A stretch of DNA of 64,000 bases, taken from contig ML662442.1 in assembly GCA_007570785.1 (NCBI GenBank), forward strand, positions 60,536,180 through 60,600,179, in the 5' to 3' direction. Position numbers and translations under genes: made by a program. Each line of letters opens with the position of its first letter. Within the stretch, counting starts at the first letter, position 1. The notes under the pieces were generated by a model that saw only the letters and a program-made list of their open reading frames with translations, was not told the origin of the DNA and did no database searches. Shown here piece by piece: positions 12,611 through 24,932 of the stretch. This DNA comes from Antilocapra americana (taxonomy: Eukaryota; Chordata; Mammalia; Artiodactyla; Antilocapridae).

Positions 12611-13715
12611 CTTCACTTTTTTGTTTTTCGTTTATTTAAGCAAATTTATTCCATATTGGACAGGCTCCAAATAGCGTTGGTGACCTGATGACCTGAAGCA
12701 GCAGATGGAAAGCTTTTCCATTGTAAGGCATTTTTACATAATCACATGTGGTACTTGGCGCCCTCTTACATTTAGAGTTGAAACTAGTTCCTCAGAATTT
12801 TATACTGTGCATTTTACAGATTATATAGAGAAAGAGGAGGCTGTATATATGCTCTTTTATCTTTAGGCATTAATTAATAGTCATAGTTATCAAGAGAACA
12901 GGAGTCTGATCACCCTATTTGTTTTGTCTTTTCTACTCTTCTATAATGCTTTTATTCTTCTAGTTTTGAAAATTCTGCTGTTAATAATGAAAAGTACAAA
13001 ATGAGTAAGAAAATACTCATAAAAATCTTAGATCATCATTGTCATTAGATTCTTTGAATTCTTTTCTCTGGAGTTTATCAGTTGGTGGGAAAAGAAGGGG
13101 GTTAATAGGGAAGGAAAGTGAACTGTGACATGAAGTTCTCTGTTTTGGATAACTGGATGACTGATCATGCATCAGGCTGAAGTAAGTTAAAGGCTGGGTT
13201 TCTCTACTAGGAAGTTACTTTTTTTTTTATTATGTTAGCTTTATCAGGGTTTTGGAACACACTGGACTGCAAAGTTAGAGGATTGAATTTCAGTTGAAGA
13301 AATGAAGAATACTAGATGTTTTGGTGGCTCAGGAAAGCAGAGAGAGAGAGGTGAGGAGAGGGGGTGTGGAGCAGAGAAGAGAGAGAGTCCTTGAAAACTT
13401 TTTGTGTCAGTTTGAGAAATTTAGAAATAGTTTTCTCCAGGGCAGAGAAGTTGTACGGGGATAGTAAGCAGAGATGATTTCACAGTTGGCCTGTCAGAAC
13501 ACATTTCAGCCTGCTGAAAGAATCCCTGAGCCTGCTGAGATTCACGCTGGCAGGCTGTGGCCACCCATTACTAAGGTTTGTATTTCACTCTGTATCATGT
13601 CAGTATTGTCCTACAGCCTTGTTCACCATGCTTACCAGATTGAAGGAGGAACTCAGTGTTTTATATTTCTCTTATATTTGTGTGGTTATACTGGAGATTA
13701 CATTTGTCTCAACAG

Positions 13716-13907
13716 GGATTTCTTATGGACAAAGCAATAGTGATATTGAAGCTCTACATCAGGCTTATTGTCACGTAGCCCATTCTTTGGGAGGAGCAGA
13801 TGAACAAAGAACTGAGAGCAGTGCAGCAGGAAATACCAAGAGCTCAACGAAAGATCATCCTCAAGAAAATGAAGGGTCCTCTAAAAACGTCTCTACTACA
13901 GAGTCTG
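13716..13907 (+). CDS. CEP162: CEP162 window exon 4
   Basis: 192 nt. It completes a split Gly codon, then reads ISYGQSNSDIEALHQAYCH and a polar Ser/Glu/Asn-rich stretch ending STTES plus one base. The acceptor is tgtctcaacag and the donor gtaaag. It corresponds to the SYGQSSSDVEALHQAYCH block of the family. Phase 1 in and out, so it could be skipped without a frameshift. The open frame continues some way into the intron on both sides and should not be read as coding there. Confidence 0.9.
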
Positions 13908-14465
13908 GTAAAGCGTCATTGTTTGAGCCTCTCTCTGAGCTGTTTTCAGTATGGTATAATTTAAATACAATTGGCTGTAGTAATGGTTTCTCAGTATCTG
14001 AATTTAAAAGTTTGTTTAAATAAATATGAGAATTATCCTTTTAACTATAAAGTTAGCATCGAAAATCCATTAAAATTTTAATTCCTCTTCTAATATGCTT
14101 TTACCAAATTAAGAAATCTCTTGAGTATTTTCGTATTTTTTTATACTTTTCCATGAACATATACTAATGTTATTTTTTTTTTTAATGGAGAACAGTTTTG
14201 GGGGATCAACTAAATACATAATGTTTGTGGATATACCCATACACATATACTTAGAGAGAGGGAAAGAAAGTAGATATATATTTCAAATATAAATACCAAA
14301 GATTTTTTCCGTACAAATAAGTTTACAGTGGGAACCTGGGATTATTATATGTATCATTTTGTTAACTATGTCAATCAGAGAAAATGTGATTTTGGTGGTA
14401 TTAAATGTTAAATTAAGCAATTTACATAACATTTTTGGTTGCTGTTTTAACTTTTCTTCCCTCAG
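13908..14465. other. CEP162 intron, no recognisable element
   Basis: 558 nt, AT-rich, ending in a good pyrimidine tract (cttttcttccctcag). No repeat identified. Confidence 0.6.
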
Positions 14466-14547
14466 ATCTGCCCACAGTAGAGGAGCTGATGAAGCCTATC
14501 AGAATAGATTCCTTTGGGATCAGTGGTTTTGATTTACAGCCTGTCAG
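14466..14547 (+). CDS. CEP162: CEP162 window exon 5 (most conserved N-half segment)
   Basis: 82 nt completing Asp and reading LPTVEELMKPIRIDSFGIS then GFDLQPV plus two bases. By memory this block is nearly identical to human CEP162, making it the best single identifier in the N-terminal half. It sits between fast-changing exons, so it is a plausible binding motif, though I know of no assigned partner. Acceptor ccctcag, donor gtatga. Phase 1 in and phase 2 out, so it cannot be skipped in frame. Confidence 0.93.
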
Positions 14548-14649
14548 GTATGAGTTTCTTGGAATGGATTGTGCAGGCTTGTTTATTGTTTTGTCACTGC
14601 AGACTTCTAGAATCATTTGTTCTACCAGTCTTTCCCATTGAGGGCAGGA

Positions 14650-14823
14650 GGAGAAAAGTACGACAGTGGATGAGATAGTTAGATGGCATCACCGACTCAA
14701 TGGACATGAATTTGGGAAAACTCCGGGAGTCGGTGATGGACAGGGAGGCCTGGCATGCTGTGGTTCATGGGGTTGCAAAGAGTCAGACATGACTGAATGA
14801 CTGGACTGAACTGGACTGAACCA
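14650..14823 (+). mobile_element. BovB LINE 3' tail
   Basis: Sense copy of the BovB 3' end: 'gatggcatcaccgactcaatggac', 'gggagtcggtgatggacag', ending in the terminal 'ctggactgaactggactgaa' repeats. Confidence 0.85.
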
Positions 14824-15334
14824 TTCCTAGTGAATGATTAACAGGTAGCTGGTATGAGTCTACCTGTGAGTCACTCCTATTTTCTTTTCCTATTAATCTT
14901 TACTCAATTAGTTTATCAAAATTCATCTAGTTCTAGAATAAAAAAATAAACAATTTCTACTAAAAAATTGCTGCCATTAAGTGGGTAATCTTAAAGCTTT
15001 TCACTGAGAAATAAAATACCTTCAGCTCTAAATAGCTCGGGGACAGCTGATTCGAACACTGGGAGTGAACATGAATTTTATTCTGTGTGTGAGTCGTCTA
15101 CTTGCTTCTTTATAAGCCAGTGAATTGTGCACTTACTCACAGACTAGCCTTCATCTCCCAGGGTGAGATCTTGGGTCACAAGAGAAATGGGCTTCACAAA
15201 AGTCTCCAGCTCCAGTACATTTTAATGACAGCTTACAGGACCTGGCTGGCATTCACCAGCACAGAGAATCATATCACAGTCACCTTGTCATAGGACAGCT
15301 TGGCATCCATGCAGCACCAAGAGTGTTACATCCA

Positions 15335-15665
15335 TTATCTCGTGAGATCTTCATAATAGGTCAGCATCTTTATCCCCACCATTCAGGTGATGCACCCGAG
15401 ATAAGCAGACGTAACTGGTAGAGCTCTCACAGGAAACCAGACGATGATGATGACAATAACAGCTAACATTTTAATCACGTGCTTACTATGGACCAGGTGC
15501 TGTGCAAAGCTCTTTACCTATCAGACTTTATTTAATCTTATAGTAATTCCATGAAGTCTATTCCATTATCATCTTCATTTCATAGAGAAGAAACTGGGGC
15601 CTAAAGAGGTTAATTTCTCAAGATCATATGGCCATGACCCAGGAACACACTCAGATTGTCAGGTT
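15335..15665 (+). repeat. MIR-like ancient SINE pieces
   Basis: 'tgcttactatggaccaggtgctgtg', 'attccatgaagtctattcc', 'agagaagaaactggggcctaaagaggtt' follow the MIR order. A second, shorter piece lies just upstream (about 15340-15430). Confidence 0.65.
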
Positions 15666-15874
15666 TTTATCTCCATAAAGTTTTTCTTTGAAAAGCCGGT
15701 TTTCTGTTCATATATTCACTTGTTCATTTATGTTTTAACAGACACATTTTTGAGCTCCTCCTTGAACTCCATCTTCATCATGAAAATCCACTTGCAGTGA
15801 TTTCTTGGTCTTTTTTCTGCGTTTGCGCTAGTTGAGACAAAATAATTCAGTGTAGATTATAATAAAACTCATCT

Positions 15875-16048
15875 GAGTTTGTTGCTAAGTCATGTCCGAC
15901 TCTTGTGACTCAGTGGATTGTAGCCTGCCAGGCTCCTCTGTCAATTAGAGTTTTCAGACTAGAATACTGGAATGGGTTGCCATTTCCTTCTCCAGGGGAT
16001 CTTCCCAACCTTTGGTTGAATCTGCATTGCAGGCAGGGAAGCCCATCT
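15875..16048 (-). mobile_element. Bov-tA SINE
   Basis: Antisense copy: 'gctaagtcatgtccgactct', 'ccaggctcctctgtc', 'gggttgccatttccttctcc', ending 'tgcaggcagggaagccc'. Part of the middle is deleted. Confidence 0.85.
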
Positions 16049-16209
16049 ACTTGACTACTAAGTCTAGATTCTTCCACTCATCTGCAGTGCTAGTTAATAG
16101 TTTTAAAGGGCAGTGCTGCTCACGTAATCGTTGCTGTTTGGGGCTGTGCCAGTGTTACTGAAGAGTTTTTGTTTGTTTGTTTTTTTACACATTTTGTGTC
16201 TTTGTTGGC

Positions 16210-17697
16210 TTCAGTTCGTTCAGTCACTCAGTCGAGTCCAACTCTTTGAATCCCATGGACCGCAGCACGCCAGGCCTCCCTGTCCATCACCAACTCCCGG
16301 AGTTTACCCAAACTCATGTCCATTGAGTCAGTGATGCCATCTAGCCATCTCATCGTTGCCTTCTCCTCCTGCCTTCAATCTTTCCCACCATCAGGGTCTT
16401 TTTAAATGAACCAGCTCTTCGCATCAGGTGGCCAAAATATTGGAGTTTCAGCTTCAACATCAGTGCTTCCAAGGAACACTCAGGGCTGATCTCCTTTAGG
16501 ATGGACTGCTTGGATCTTGCAGTTCAAGGGACTCTCAAGAGTCTTCTCCAACACCACAGTTCAGAAGCATCAATTCTTCGGTGCTCAGCTTTCTTTGTAG
16601 TCCAACTCTCACATCCATACATGACCACTGGAAAAACCATAGCCTTGACTAAATGGACCTTTGTTGACAAAGTAATGTCTCTGCTTTTTAATATGCTCTC
16701 TAGTTTGGTCATAACTTTCCTGCCAAGGAGTAAGCGTCTTTTAATTTCATGGCTATAATCAGCTGCAGTGATTTTGGAGCCCAAAAAATAGTCTACACTG
16801 TTTCCACTGTTTCCCCATTTATTTGCCATGAAGTGATGGGACTGGATGCCATGATCTTAGTTTTCTGAATGTTGATCTTTAGGCTAACTTTTTCACTCTC
16901 CTCTTTTTTTACTCAAGAGGTTCTTTGGTTCTTCTTCGCTTTCTGCCATAAGGGTGGCGTCATCTGCATATCTGAGATATTTCTTCCAGCTTGTGCTTCA
17001 TCCAACCCAGCATTTCTCATAATGTACTCTGCATATAGGTTAAATAAGCAGGGTGTCAATATACAGCCTTGATGTACTCCTTTTCCTATTTGGAAACAAT
17101 CTGTTGTTCCATGTCCAGTTCTAACTATTGCTTCCTGACCTGCATACAGATTTCTCAAGAGGCAGGTCAGGTAGGTGGTCTGGTATTCCCATCTCTTCCG
17201 GAAGTTTCCACAGTTTATTTTGGATCCAAACAGTCAAAGGTTTTGGCATAGTCAATAAAGCAGAAATAGATGTTTTTCTGGAACTCCCTTGATTTTTCGA
17301 TGATCCAGCGGATATTGGCAATTTGATCTCTGATTCCTCTGCCTTTTCTAAATCCAGCTCAAACATCTGGAAGTTCACGGTTCATGTATTGCTGAAGCCT
17401 GGCTTGAAGAATTTTGAGCATTACTTTACTAGCATGTGAGATGAGTGCAGTTGTGCGGTAGTTTGAGCATTCTTTGGCATTGCCTTTCTTAGGAATTGGA
17501 ATGAAAATTGAACTTTTCCAATCCTGTGGCCACTGCTGTGTTTTCCAAATTTGCTGGCATATTGAGCACTTTCACAGCATCACATTTTAGTATTTGAAAT
17601 AGCTCAACTGGAATTCCATCACCACCACTATATTTGTTCATAGTGATGCTTCCTAAGGCCCACTTGACTTCACATTCCAGGATGTCTGGCTCTAGGT
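16210..17697 (-). mobile_element. BovB LINE, antisense, 1.5 kb, with part of the reverse transcriptase
   Basis: Reversed BovB from its 3' end ('tcagttcgttcagtcactca') into the reverse-transcriptase region. On the minus strand the frame-broken pieces include LGSKITA..SHEIKRRLLLG, GVHQGCILTPCLFNLYAEY and VKWALGSITMNK. The deoxyribonucleotide-binding YADD-type region is interrupted and several frameshifts and stops are present, so it is inactive. The 5' part is missing. Confidence 0.9.
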
Positions 17698-20117
17698 AAC
17701 ACCATTTTAGTAATGTGAATTCTAAAATAGATTTTTGCATTTGTGTTTAAGAGCTGAAAACAAATGTACTTACATTACAGGCATAACAATAATTATAGAA
17801 ATGTCAGTAGTATAAACCCTAGTACACTTATCAAACAACTTTTTATAGTAAACTAGGATAAGTAATTCTAGCTGCTATAACAACAGAAAAAAATCCCTTG
17901 CAGTTTTAATAGTTTAACACCATCAAAAATGTATTTCTTGCTCTCATCATAATTCCATGTGTCTCAGTGGAATTGGGGTGGGACACGGTCCACATAGTCA
18001 TTTAGGGACCTAGGTTGTTTCAGTCATCAACACACAGCTTTAAGTTTCCCATGGCTTCATGTAAAGAGTCTATAAGGAGAGGAAAAAGGTGGTTTAGCAT
18101 ACTTTCTTTTAACTGCCTCAACAGAAATGTTACATCACTTTAGTCTATATTCTGTTGGTAAGAACCAGCACCTCTAGCTAACAAGGTCCAAAGGAAATGG
18201 AAAATGTAGTTTGCTTGTGTACTCAGAAAGAAAATAAATGAGTTTGGTAGGCATCTAGCCTATCTCCACCAGAATCTCCACTTTCAAATATCCATTCCAC
18301 TGTTCTTCATACAAAGATGTACTTCACACAAAGACCTACTCAGCTCCTCCCCGAAGCAAACAGCCCAAAGTCCCGTTTAGGACTGTATCCATCTGAAAGA
18401 CCAGTATTTCTAGGTGAAGCACAGTTCTCTTTATCAGGTTTGAATGTAGCTCCTCATTGTCTGCTTATCAGTGAATTAAAAAGAAAGTTACTTCTTCCTT
18501 ACCCACACCCTTCCCATTCAGAATGGAAAAGTATGAGAAGAAAATATAGCCATCAGTAATACAACTTTGAAATCCACTGACCTTGTAAAGAATTTTGCTT
18601 AATTAGGCCATGATTCTGGTCTTAAGGAGGAACTACCAGGTAACTCTTATGTTTCATATAGCTCTTGGTTCCAATCCTTGAAGAATTTATTTCATCACCG
18701 TTGGCTTCAGCTGAAGTGGTTTTCAAGGGGAGGGTATGCCCGTCTTGAAGGAGGCACTCGTTTCTCCATCTGCTTTCTGCCTGCAGGTGGTTTTAAGGCT
18801 CCCAAACAAGTCTCTAGCCTTTTTTTCTTTTTTTAAGTAGAGTTGTGGTTTCTTTGTCATTACATTTCCTTCAGAAAGTTTACTAGGCTTCTGATGTACT
18901 TGGTTCCAGTTAGTCCCATGTGCCAGTAACTACACTTAACATTCTTTGCTAGACAAAGGTTTTAAATCGGTTTTATGTCTGCTTCCTTATTCCCTCTGTT
19001 TTTTTCTCTCTCAGTTGCAGCTGTCTGAATATCTTATTAGCAACAATAACCTTAAGGTTGAAGATGACACTTAGAGTAATATGATATTTGCCAAGGGACT
19101 GAGTCACTCTTTTCAACCAAGAAGTCTCATTTGTATCTTGCTTTTTCATAGCATTTTGTAATGCTGAATCTTGAGTTTAGACACTGAGAGTGAACCTAAG
19201 ACACCTTAAATGTCCAGACTTTGTTCCCTCTGATTTCTTCTTAACAAACCAACCCATTCTATCTTGAAATTATTTTTTTTCTCATAATATCTTGTCAAAA
19301 GTAGTCAGTGGTAGCTGGCACTTAAAAACTGCCTGTTCTCTCCTACCATTTTCTTAGTACCCTGGACTGGTAGCCGTGTGGCCTGCCTTATAAACTATTG
19401 TAGGTGACAGTTTAGCAAATGTTCTCTTACCATAAAACATGGGTTGTTACGTCTCCAGCCTCTGTATTAATTTCCTTGCCACCTAAAACCCAACTACTAA
19501 GCCTCATATTTTAGATTCTTGTTATCGTAGCCCTCACATTCTAAAAACAAGAACTAGCATATGGCCCCATCTAGACTGCAGGTGGTGATGAAATGTAGTT
19601 CAGTTGGTTCACAGCAAGAAAGGGGAACAGTTATGATGATAGGTTCTGCTACCATTAAGAAGGAAAGAACTAGTATCCATATGTATTCTGGTTATTCTAG
19701 CTACTTCAAGTATTTCTAACAGTTATTAAGAAGCCAGTCTATCTTATATGAAAATGGTAGCCTCTTAAACTTTCCTTTAATCTTATTTTACAAATTTAAA
19801 AATCAAGTAACCTAATGGACCATGAACTAGTAATTCGAAAATGACAATATACATATTTCTGGAACTCCCATAATATGCTGATATTTAATCCCATTTATAA
19901 TATTTCTTTAAGGAATAGTTTCCATATTTTAAAAATCTACTGATCTGAAATGTAACATTGCATTTAAGTGTTTTAAACTAAAGGAATGATTTTAAAGTCC
20001 TAATGATTTTTCTTGTTTCACTTAAAAAATTTCCTGTACTGTGGATGAAATTATTCATTTTAATATTTATGTTTTATGCCTTGATTTAAATTAAGGTTGC
20101 TTCTTAATTTCTTCTGT

Positions 20118-20448
20118 TGTGTGTACTTAGTTGCTCAGTCATGTCTGACTCTTTATGACCCCATGGGCTATAGCCCGCCAGGCTTCTCTGTTCATGGGGA
20201 TTTTCCAGGCAAGAATACTGGAGTGGGTTGCCATGCCCTCCTCCAGGGGATCTTCCCAACCCAGGGGCTCAAACCCAGATCTCTGGCATTGCAGGTGGAT
20301 TCTTTACCAGCTGAGCCACCAGGGAAGCCCAAGAATACCAGAATGGGAAGCCTATCCCTTCTCCAGGGGATCTTCCTCAACTAAGAATTGAACGAGGGTC
20401 TTCTGCATTGCAGGAGGATTCTTTACCAGCTGAGCTACCAGGGAAACT
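20118..20448 (-). mobile_element. Composite Bov-tA SINE with duplicated tRNA end
   Basis: Antisense Bov-tA in which the segment 'gaatac.ggagtgggttgcc...ttctttaccagctgagccaccagggaa' occurs twice in a row (about 20210-20330 and 20332-20448). This is the dimeric form common in ruminants. Confidence 0.85.
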
Positions 20449-20844
20449 ATAAATGTGTAAAATATGTCTCAAATGCATGTTGACTTTATGAGCTATATTA
20501 CAAAAAGGCCATTTAGAAATTCAGATTTAAATTTTCATCTCAGTCTTGTTTGGTTTGTCTTTCCTTTGAAGTAAGTCTCAGAGTCAACCATGAAGTCCTT
20601 TATGCTGCATTGCAATTATTACTTTAAAACAATTATGTGATTCTGTGTAAGTTTACTGTCTTAACCAGAATTGTAAATAATATGTTTAACATTAGTAACC
20701 TAATTTAAACATTTACAAATATTAAATATATTTAATATTATATATTTATGTAAATATGTTTATATATTATATATATACATATTAATAAAACTGATATTTG
20801 AGGACTTATATAGGGTTCATTCTCTGTCCTATTTTGTTTTATAG

Positions 20845-21127
20845 CTGTAATAAACTGGCTGAGAATAAAGAACCTGAATTTGTTAACCCTTTACCCCTTG
20901 AGATTAACCCAAATGTTGTGTCTCAAGAACCACGAACTGTGAGCCAATTTTTGGACAAAAATGAAGAGAATGTAGTTTTAGAAAAGGCAACAAATGAAGG
21001 TACAGAAAATAATGATCCAAGAGTAAATACTGTGGAAGAACAAATAGATAAAATGTACCTTGATATTTTGAAGAAAAAAATATCTGTTGGTCCTTCATTA
21101 TTACTTCAGGATGACAAAACAAATAAG
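20845..21127 (+). CDS. CEP162: CEP162 window exon 6
   Basis: 283 nt. One base completes Ser, then CNKLAENKEPEFVNPLPLE and a polar stretch to VEEQIDKMYLDILKKKISV, ending DDKTNK on a codon boundary. Acceptor ttgttttatag, donor gtaagttttt. Apart from the DKMYLxILxKKI block near its end, it differs a good deal from the human protein as I remember it, suggesting a loosely constrained region. The upstream open frame from 20798 is intron read-through. Confidence 0.9.
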
Positions 21128-21979
21128 GTAAGTTTTTATAATTTGAATTGATTTGACATACTGATAAATGAAGTTATGTAAATACTGTTGAGAAGTATGT
21201 ATTTCCTAAGCTAATGAGATCGATTACATACTGACCTCCACACAAATCCTGGACATCTGTGAGCAGTATCTATTATAACACTCTGCGGTCCCCAAATTTA
21301 AAATACCACTGTAGCATTAGCTCTCTTTTAGAATCCATTCTTTACATTTTCATTTTTTAGTAAACATAGTCTTGAGTTTGAGTAGCAGAAGAAAATTAAG
21401 TGTATTCATAAGTCTAGTACTTTACAGTTATTTGGTAGTCTCTGTTGTGCAAAAGTAGGTAAGTTGGCATTTCATATACATGCTGTTCACAGCTCTTGAG
21501 AAACTTATATTTCACTGTTCCTTTTTTCCATGTTCTTGATTTATTCTGATTATATATAATCAGACCATGACCACCGTATTCCACTTTTATTTTACAGTTT
21601 TGAGTTATCTGTTTACCATAAACTATCACCTTATAGAATAAGGCAGGGCACTAATAAATTTTTACATTGAGACATCTGGAGAAAAAAGATAAGATTTTTG
21701 TCATTTCAAAACTTGTTCTTCTCTGCTTTTCTCCATGTTCATTCATTGCTTTCTGGTAAGCTTATTTTGTTTTATTGTTTTGCTTTGTCTTACTCTTGAT
21801 TTTGAAAATGTTGGTTCTAAATATTAAAATTCTGATTAATTTAGAGAACTTTAATATAATGGTTTACCTTCTCTGAATTATGTTCTTTAGTTATCACTAT
21901 GATTTTGCTGCCTGTTAATCTTTTTTGCAACTGTAGTTGAAGTTTATTTAAGCACTAAAGAGTTTGTACTTGTATGCAG
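21128..21979. other. CEP162 intron, no recognisable element
   Basis: 852 nt, AT-rich. No repeat or RNA gene identified. Confidence 0.6.
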
Positions 21980-22241
21980 ACTTTAAGATCTCAACTCGAT
22001 CCTGGAGAAGAAGGGACTGTAACTGGTAAACAGCTACCGTACAAGAAGGCCAGAAGTGCACCTCCTTTATTTAAAAGAAAACCCCAGAGTGGATTATATG
22101 TATCAGTTAGGAGTTCAGGGTATGGCAAACCCAGTTCACCATTCAAGACATTTTCTAATCTTGAAAAGAAAACTTCAAAGGACATCATGAAGAGCAAAAA
22201 CTTGAGATCTATTCCTACCTCAAATCAAAGTAGGAAAAAAG
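21980..22241 (+). CDS. CEP162: CEP162 window exon 7 (basic, Ser/Pro-rich segment)
   Basis: 262 nt starting on a codon boundary. It reads TLRSQLDPGEEGTVTGKQ, then SAPPLFKRKPQSGLYVSVRS and a run rich in Lys, Ser and Pro to SNQSRKK plus one base. The net positive charge contrasts with the acidic exons before it and would suit binding to microtubules or another acidic surface, but that is inference. Acceptor tgtatgcag, donor gtaatc. It aligns with the KARSAPPLxKRKPQSGLY block of CEP162. Confidence 0.93.
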
Positions 22242-22665
22242 GTAATCATTCTATATATATAGTATATTATTTTCCTTGTTCTCTGCTTTCCTTGTTTCCT
22301 TTCTCCTTCTATGAACTTTCCTTATTAATAGAAAAAAAATGAATTCCATTTTTGGAATCTCCCATTTCTGAAAGATTGAATTCTATTGAGTTCAGGAGGT
22401 TTTTCAGAATTAGTTCTAGGTCTTCCTAAAAGAAACCCAGAAAGTATAGGAAGTGAATATAAGATAGGAGAATCCAACTCCTCCTCATCTGGTTGGCTTT
22501 GTAATATCCAAAATGTTTGCCAGAGCAGAGCTATCAGTTCAGAATCAAGTGGCAATGTACAGGTGAAGGTTGATCCAGAAAGAAATACCTGGGTATTAGT
22601 TCAGTATAGACTTGGAGAGTCAAGATGTTTTCTGGATCACAGAATGCCTACTTCTTTATGTCACA

Positions 22666-22845
22666 GTTGAGTTCAGTCGCTCAGTCATGTCTGACTCTTT
22701 GTGACCCCATGGACTGCAGCACACCAGGCTTTCCTATCCATCACCAACTCCCGGAGGTTGTTCAGATTCAGGTCCGTTGAGTTGCTGCTGCCATCCAACC
22801 ATCTCATCCCCTGTTGTCCCCTTTTCCTCCCGCCTCTCATCACAG
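22666..22845 (-). mobile_element. BovB LINE 3' tail
   Basis: Antisense copy from 'gttgagttcagtcgctcagtc' to 'ccccttttcctcccgcctctc'. Short flanks 'gtcacag' and 'atcacag' may be remnants of a target-site duplication. Confidence 0.8.
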
Positions 22846-24807
22846 TGCCTCCTAATCTAATTATTTCCTAATCTAGTCATTTGTTAATATGTTGGCAGTA
22901 GGCAAGGGTAATTTTCCACTTAGAAGCCCATGCTGCTAGTATAAGAAATAGAGATGTTTGTCTTAGACCCACATTTCTGTTGCCTTTGGACTTCATTGGG
23001 GGAGGAGAGCAATAGAGCCAGAAGCATTTTGTCCTTTTCTGTGTGATTAAATAGAATAGGTGACTAGTTCCATCATTGTTACCTGGTAACAATAGTTGCC
23101 AGAGGAGAAATAACCTCTTTGGAAAATTTACTTCTGCCTTAGAGTGTTTTCCCTTGCCTTTCCCTGCAACTGTCAATTTCAGGACCACTTTGATTGTATT
23201 TAAAATTCTTTCATCATCAGAGATTCTTTTCTTCTGTCTATGCTCATGCATATTTGCTGCAGAAACTTATGTGTGTAAGCTGGAAAGGCTGGGGCTGACC
23301 CGTGTCCGCAGAGGAACAGCAGTCAGGGGTGGGTCTTCTGGAGACGCAGAATTGTAATTACTGGCTTAACGCAAGCGTCCTTTCCTCCTATTCTCAACCT
23401 GTGGACCTCGAATCCCTCTAAGAAGTCTCCTGTCGTCTTGTTTTCTCTTACTTTTCTGTGAAACAACTAGAAGGAAGGAGAAAGGCAAGCATGTGAACGA
23501 ACAGACAAAACATTTTATAAGAATAGATCACACTTCATAAGTTCTTTTAAAATAAATACTAGATTTAGTTTTACTTAAATCCATAAGAAGAAAAAGAAAC
23601 TTCCTCCTAAGAAATATTACATCCTAAAAGATCGTTTTAATAAAATAGACTATGAAAACCCCTGAAAGGTTGCCAAAACCGTGTTGTTGTTACCTACATT
23701 TTTCAATTCTATACATTATCTGTTTCCCTTCTATGATATATGAGGTAGTAAAACCCCCACTCACATGCCTGCTGCTTATTTTTGTTGGTTTTATTTTTAC
23801 TTGTTCAAGATATATCTGTTATATTCTCTCCAGCAACTGTAATTCCCCACAGCTTTTGAATGTGGGTCTTGGTTCTGGCTGTTAAAGGACCAGAATGCTT
23901 TTCACCAGCCCCTTAGCCATCACTCTCTAGAATTATTTTGATTCGTTTCTTGTTTGACTCAATTTTCTTAATCCATTGTTTTTTCAAGAAGGGCTCATGA
24001 GTTCCAAACACTTCACTTTTCACATTTGAATTTTATATCCAAGCAAATTTTCTTTCATGTATAAAGAGAAAAGATATTGTCCATGTACTGTTACTGAAAA
24101 TGATTACTTAGGGAGACCAAAATTAAGAACTCAGGAAGGAAGAATTCTGTCATAAAAGCGCTGTCTGATTGCAGCTTGAGCAAAAACCACTTGTCACTCT
24201 TGGCTGCCATGTCCTTGGAAGAATCACAACGCTAGCAGATCACACCCCATTCATTAGCCATTTTAATGGACCTCCAGTGACTTGGAAGGTTTAATACCTG
24301 CTTTTACAATGACTCAAACTGTTCCTTTATGAACAGTGTAAGAAATTTTCTCCAAAAAAAACCTTCCACATAACACAGTCCAATTAAATATAATTACTAC
24401 TATAAGGAAAAACTGGCATGCCTGGAAGAGAGTAGAAGGAAATCTCAGGGTGAGGTCCTATTGGGAACTTGTTTCATTTGACTTTTCTATATTTTCCAAA
24501 TCTTTAAAGGACCATGTGTTTTAACTTTAATGAAAAAGTCAACCTTGCCTTTAAAAAGTTAGCATCTTGAAGAAATTATATTAAAAATATAAGTTTCGAA
24601 TGTTTCATTTACATCTAAGGCAATCAAGTACATGTTTATGCAGTATTCAGTCAGAATCTGTAATATTAGAATATGGGCCTGAGAATCTCTTCTTGGTATT
24701 TCCGTTAATTATTTTTTTATTATTATAAACTGAGTAACTTATTGGTCTTAGAATTATTTCTTCTTTTTGTAAGGTTTACAAAGTACCTTAAAAAATGAAA
24801 ATTTGAC

Positions 24808-24811
<4 letters not shown>

Positions 24812-24858
<47 letters not shown>

Positions 24859-24868
24859 NNNNNNNNNN

Positions 24869-24931
<63 letters not shown>

Positions 24932-24932
24932 T
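24812..24932. repeat. (GT)n microsatellite with a 10-N assembly gap
   Basis: Uninterrupted GT dinucleotides on both sides of ten Ns at 24859-24868, with one 'tatg' interruption near the right end. The true array length is unknown. The open frame it gives on the minus strand (Thr-His repeats) is an artefact. Confidence 0.97.

Larger units (their letters stand above)
4884..13715. other. CEP162 intron, largest complete one in the window (8.8 kb)
   Basis: Contains an antisense L1 (about 5005-7865), a MIR-like fragment (9430-9625), an L1 ORF1-region fragment (10195-10768), a Bov-tA plus L1 3' end (11441-11830) and a CHR-type SINE (12335-12610). The stretches 7866-9430 and 12611-13715 show nothing I can name apart from a purine-rich (ga)n-like run near 13340-13390. 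Confidence 0.65.
14548..20844. other. CEP162 intron (6.3 kb) rich in BovB and SINEs
   Basis: Contains a BovB tail (14650-14823), MIR-like pieces (15335-15665), Bov-tA (15875-16048), a 1.5-kb antisense BovB (16210-17697) and a composite Bov-tA (20118-20448). In 17740-20110 I see only old, unassignable sequence. About 17860-18230 looks like a worn ancient mammalian repeat. An AT-only run lies at about 20700-20795. Confidence 0.65.

Noticed and set aside
20118..20448. tRNA-Glu-like sequence
   Set aside because: It is the tRNA-derived head of a Bov-tA SINE; a functional tRNA is not expected. The same holds for all other SINE copies listed.
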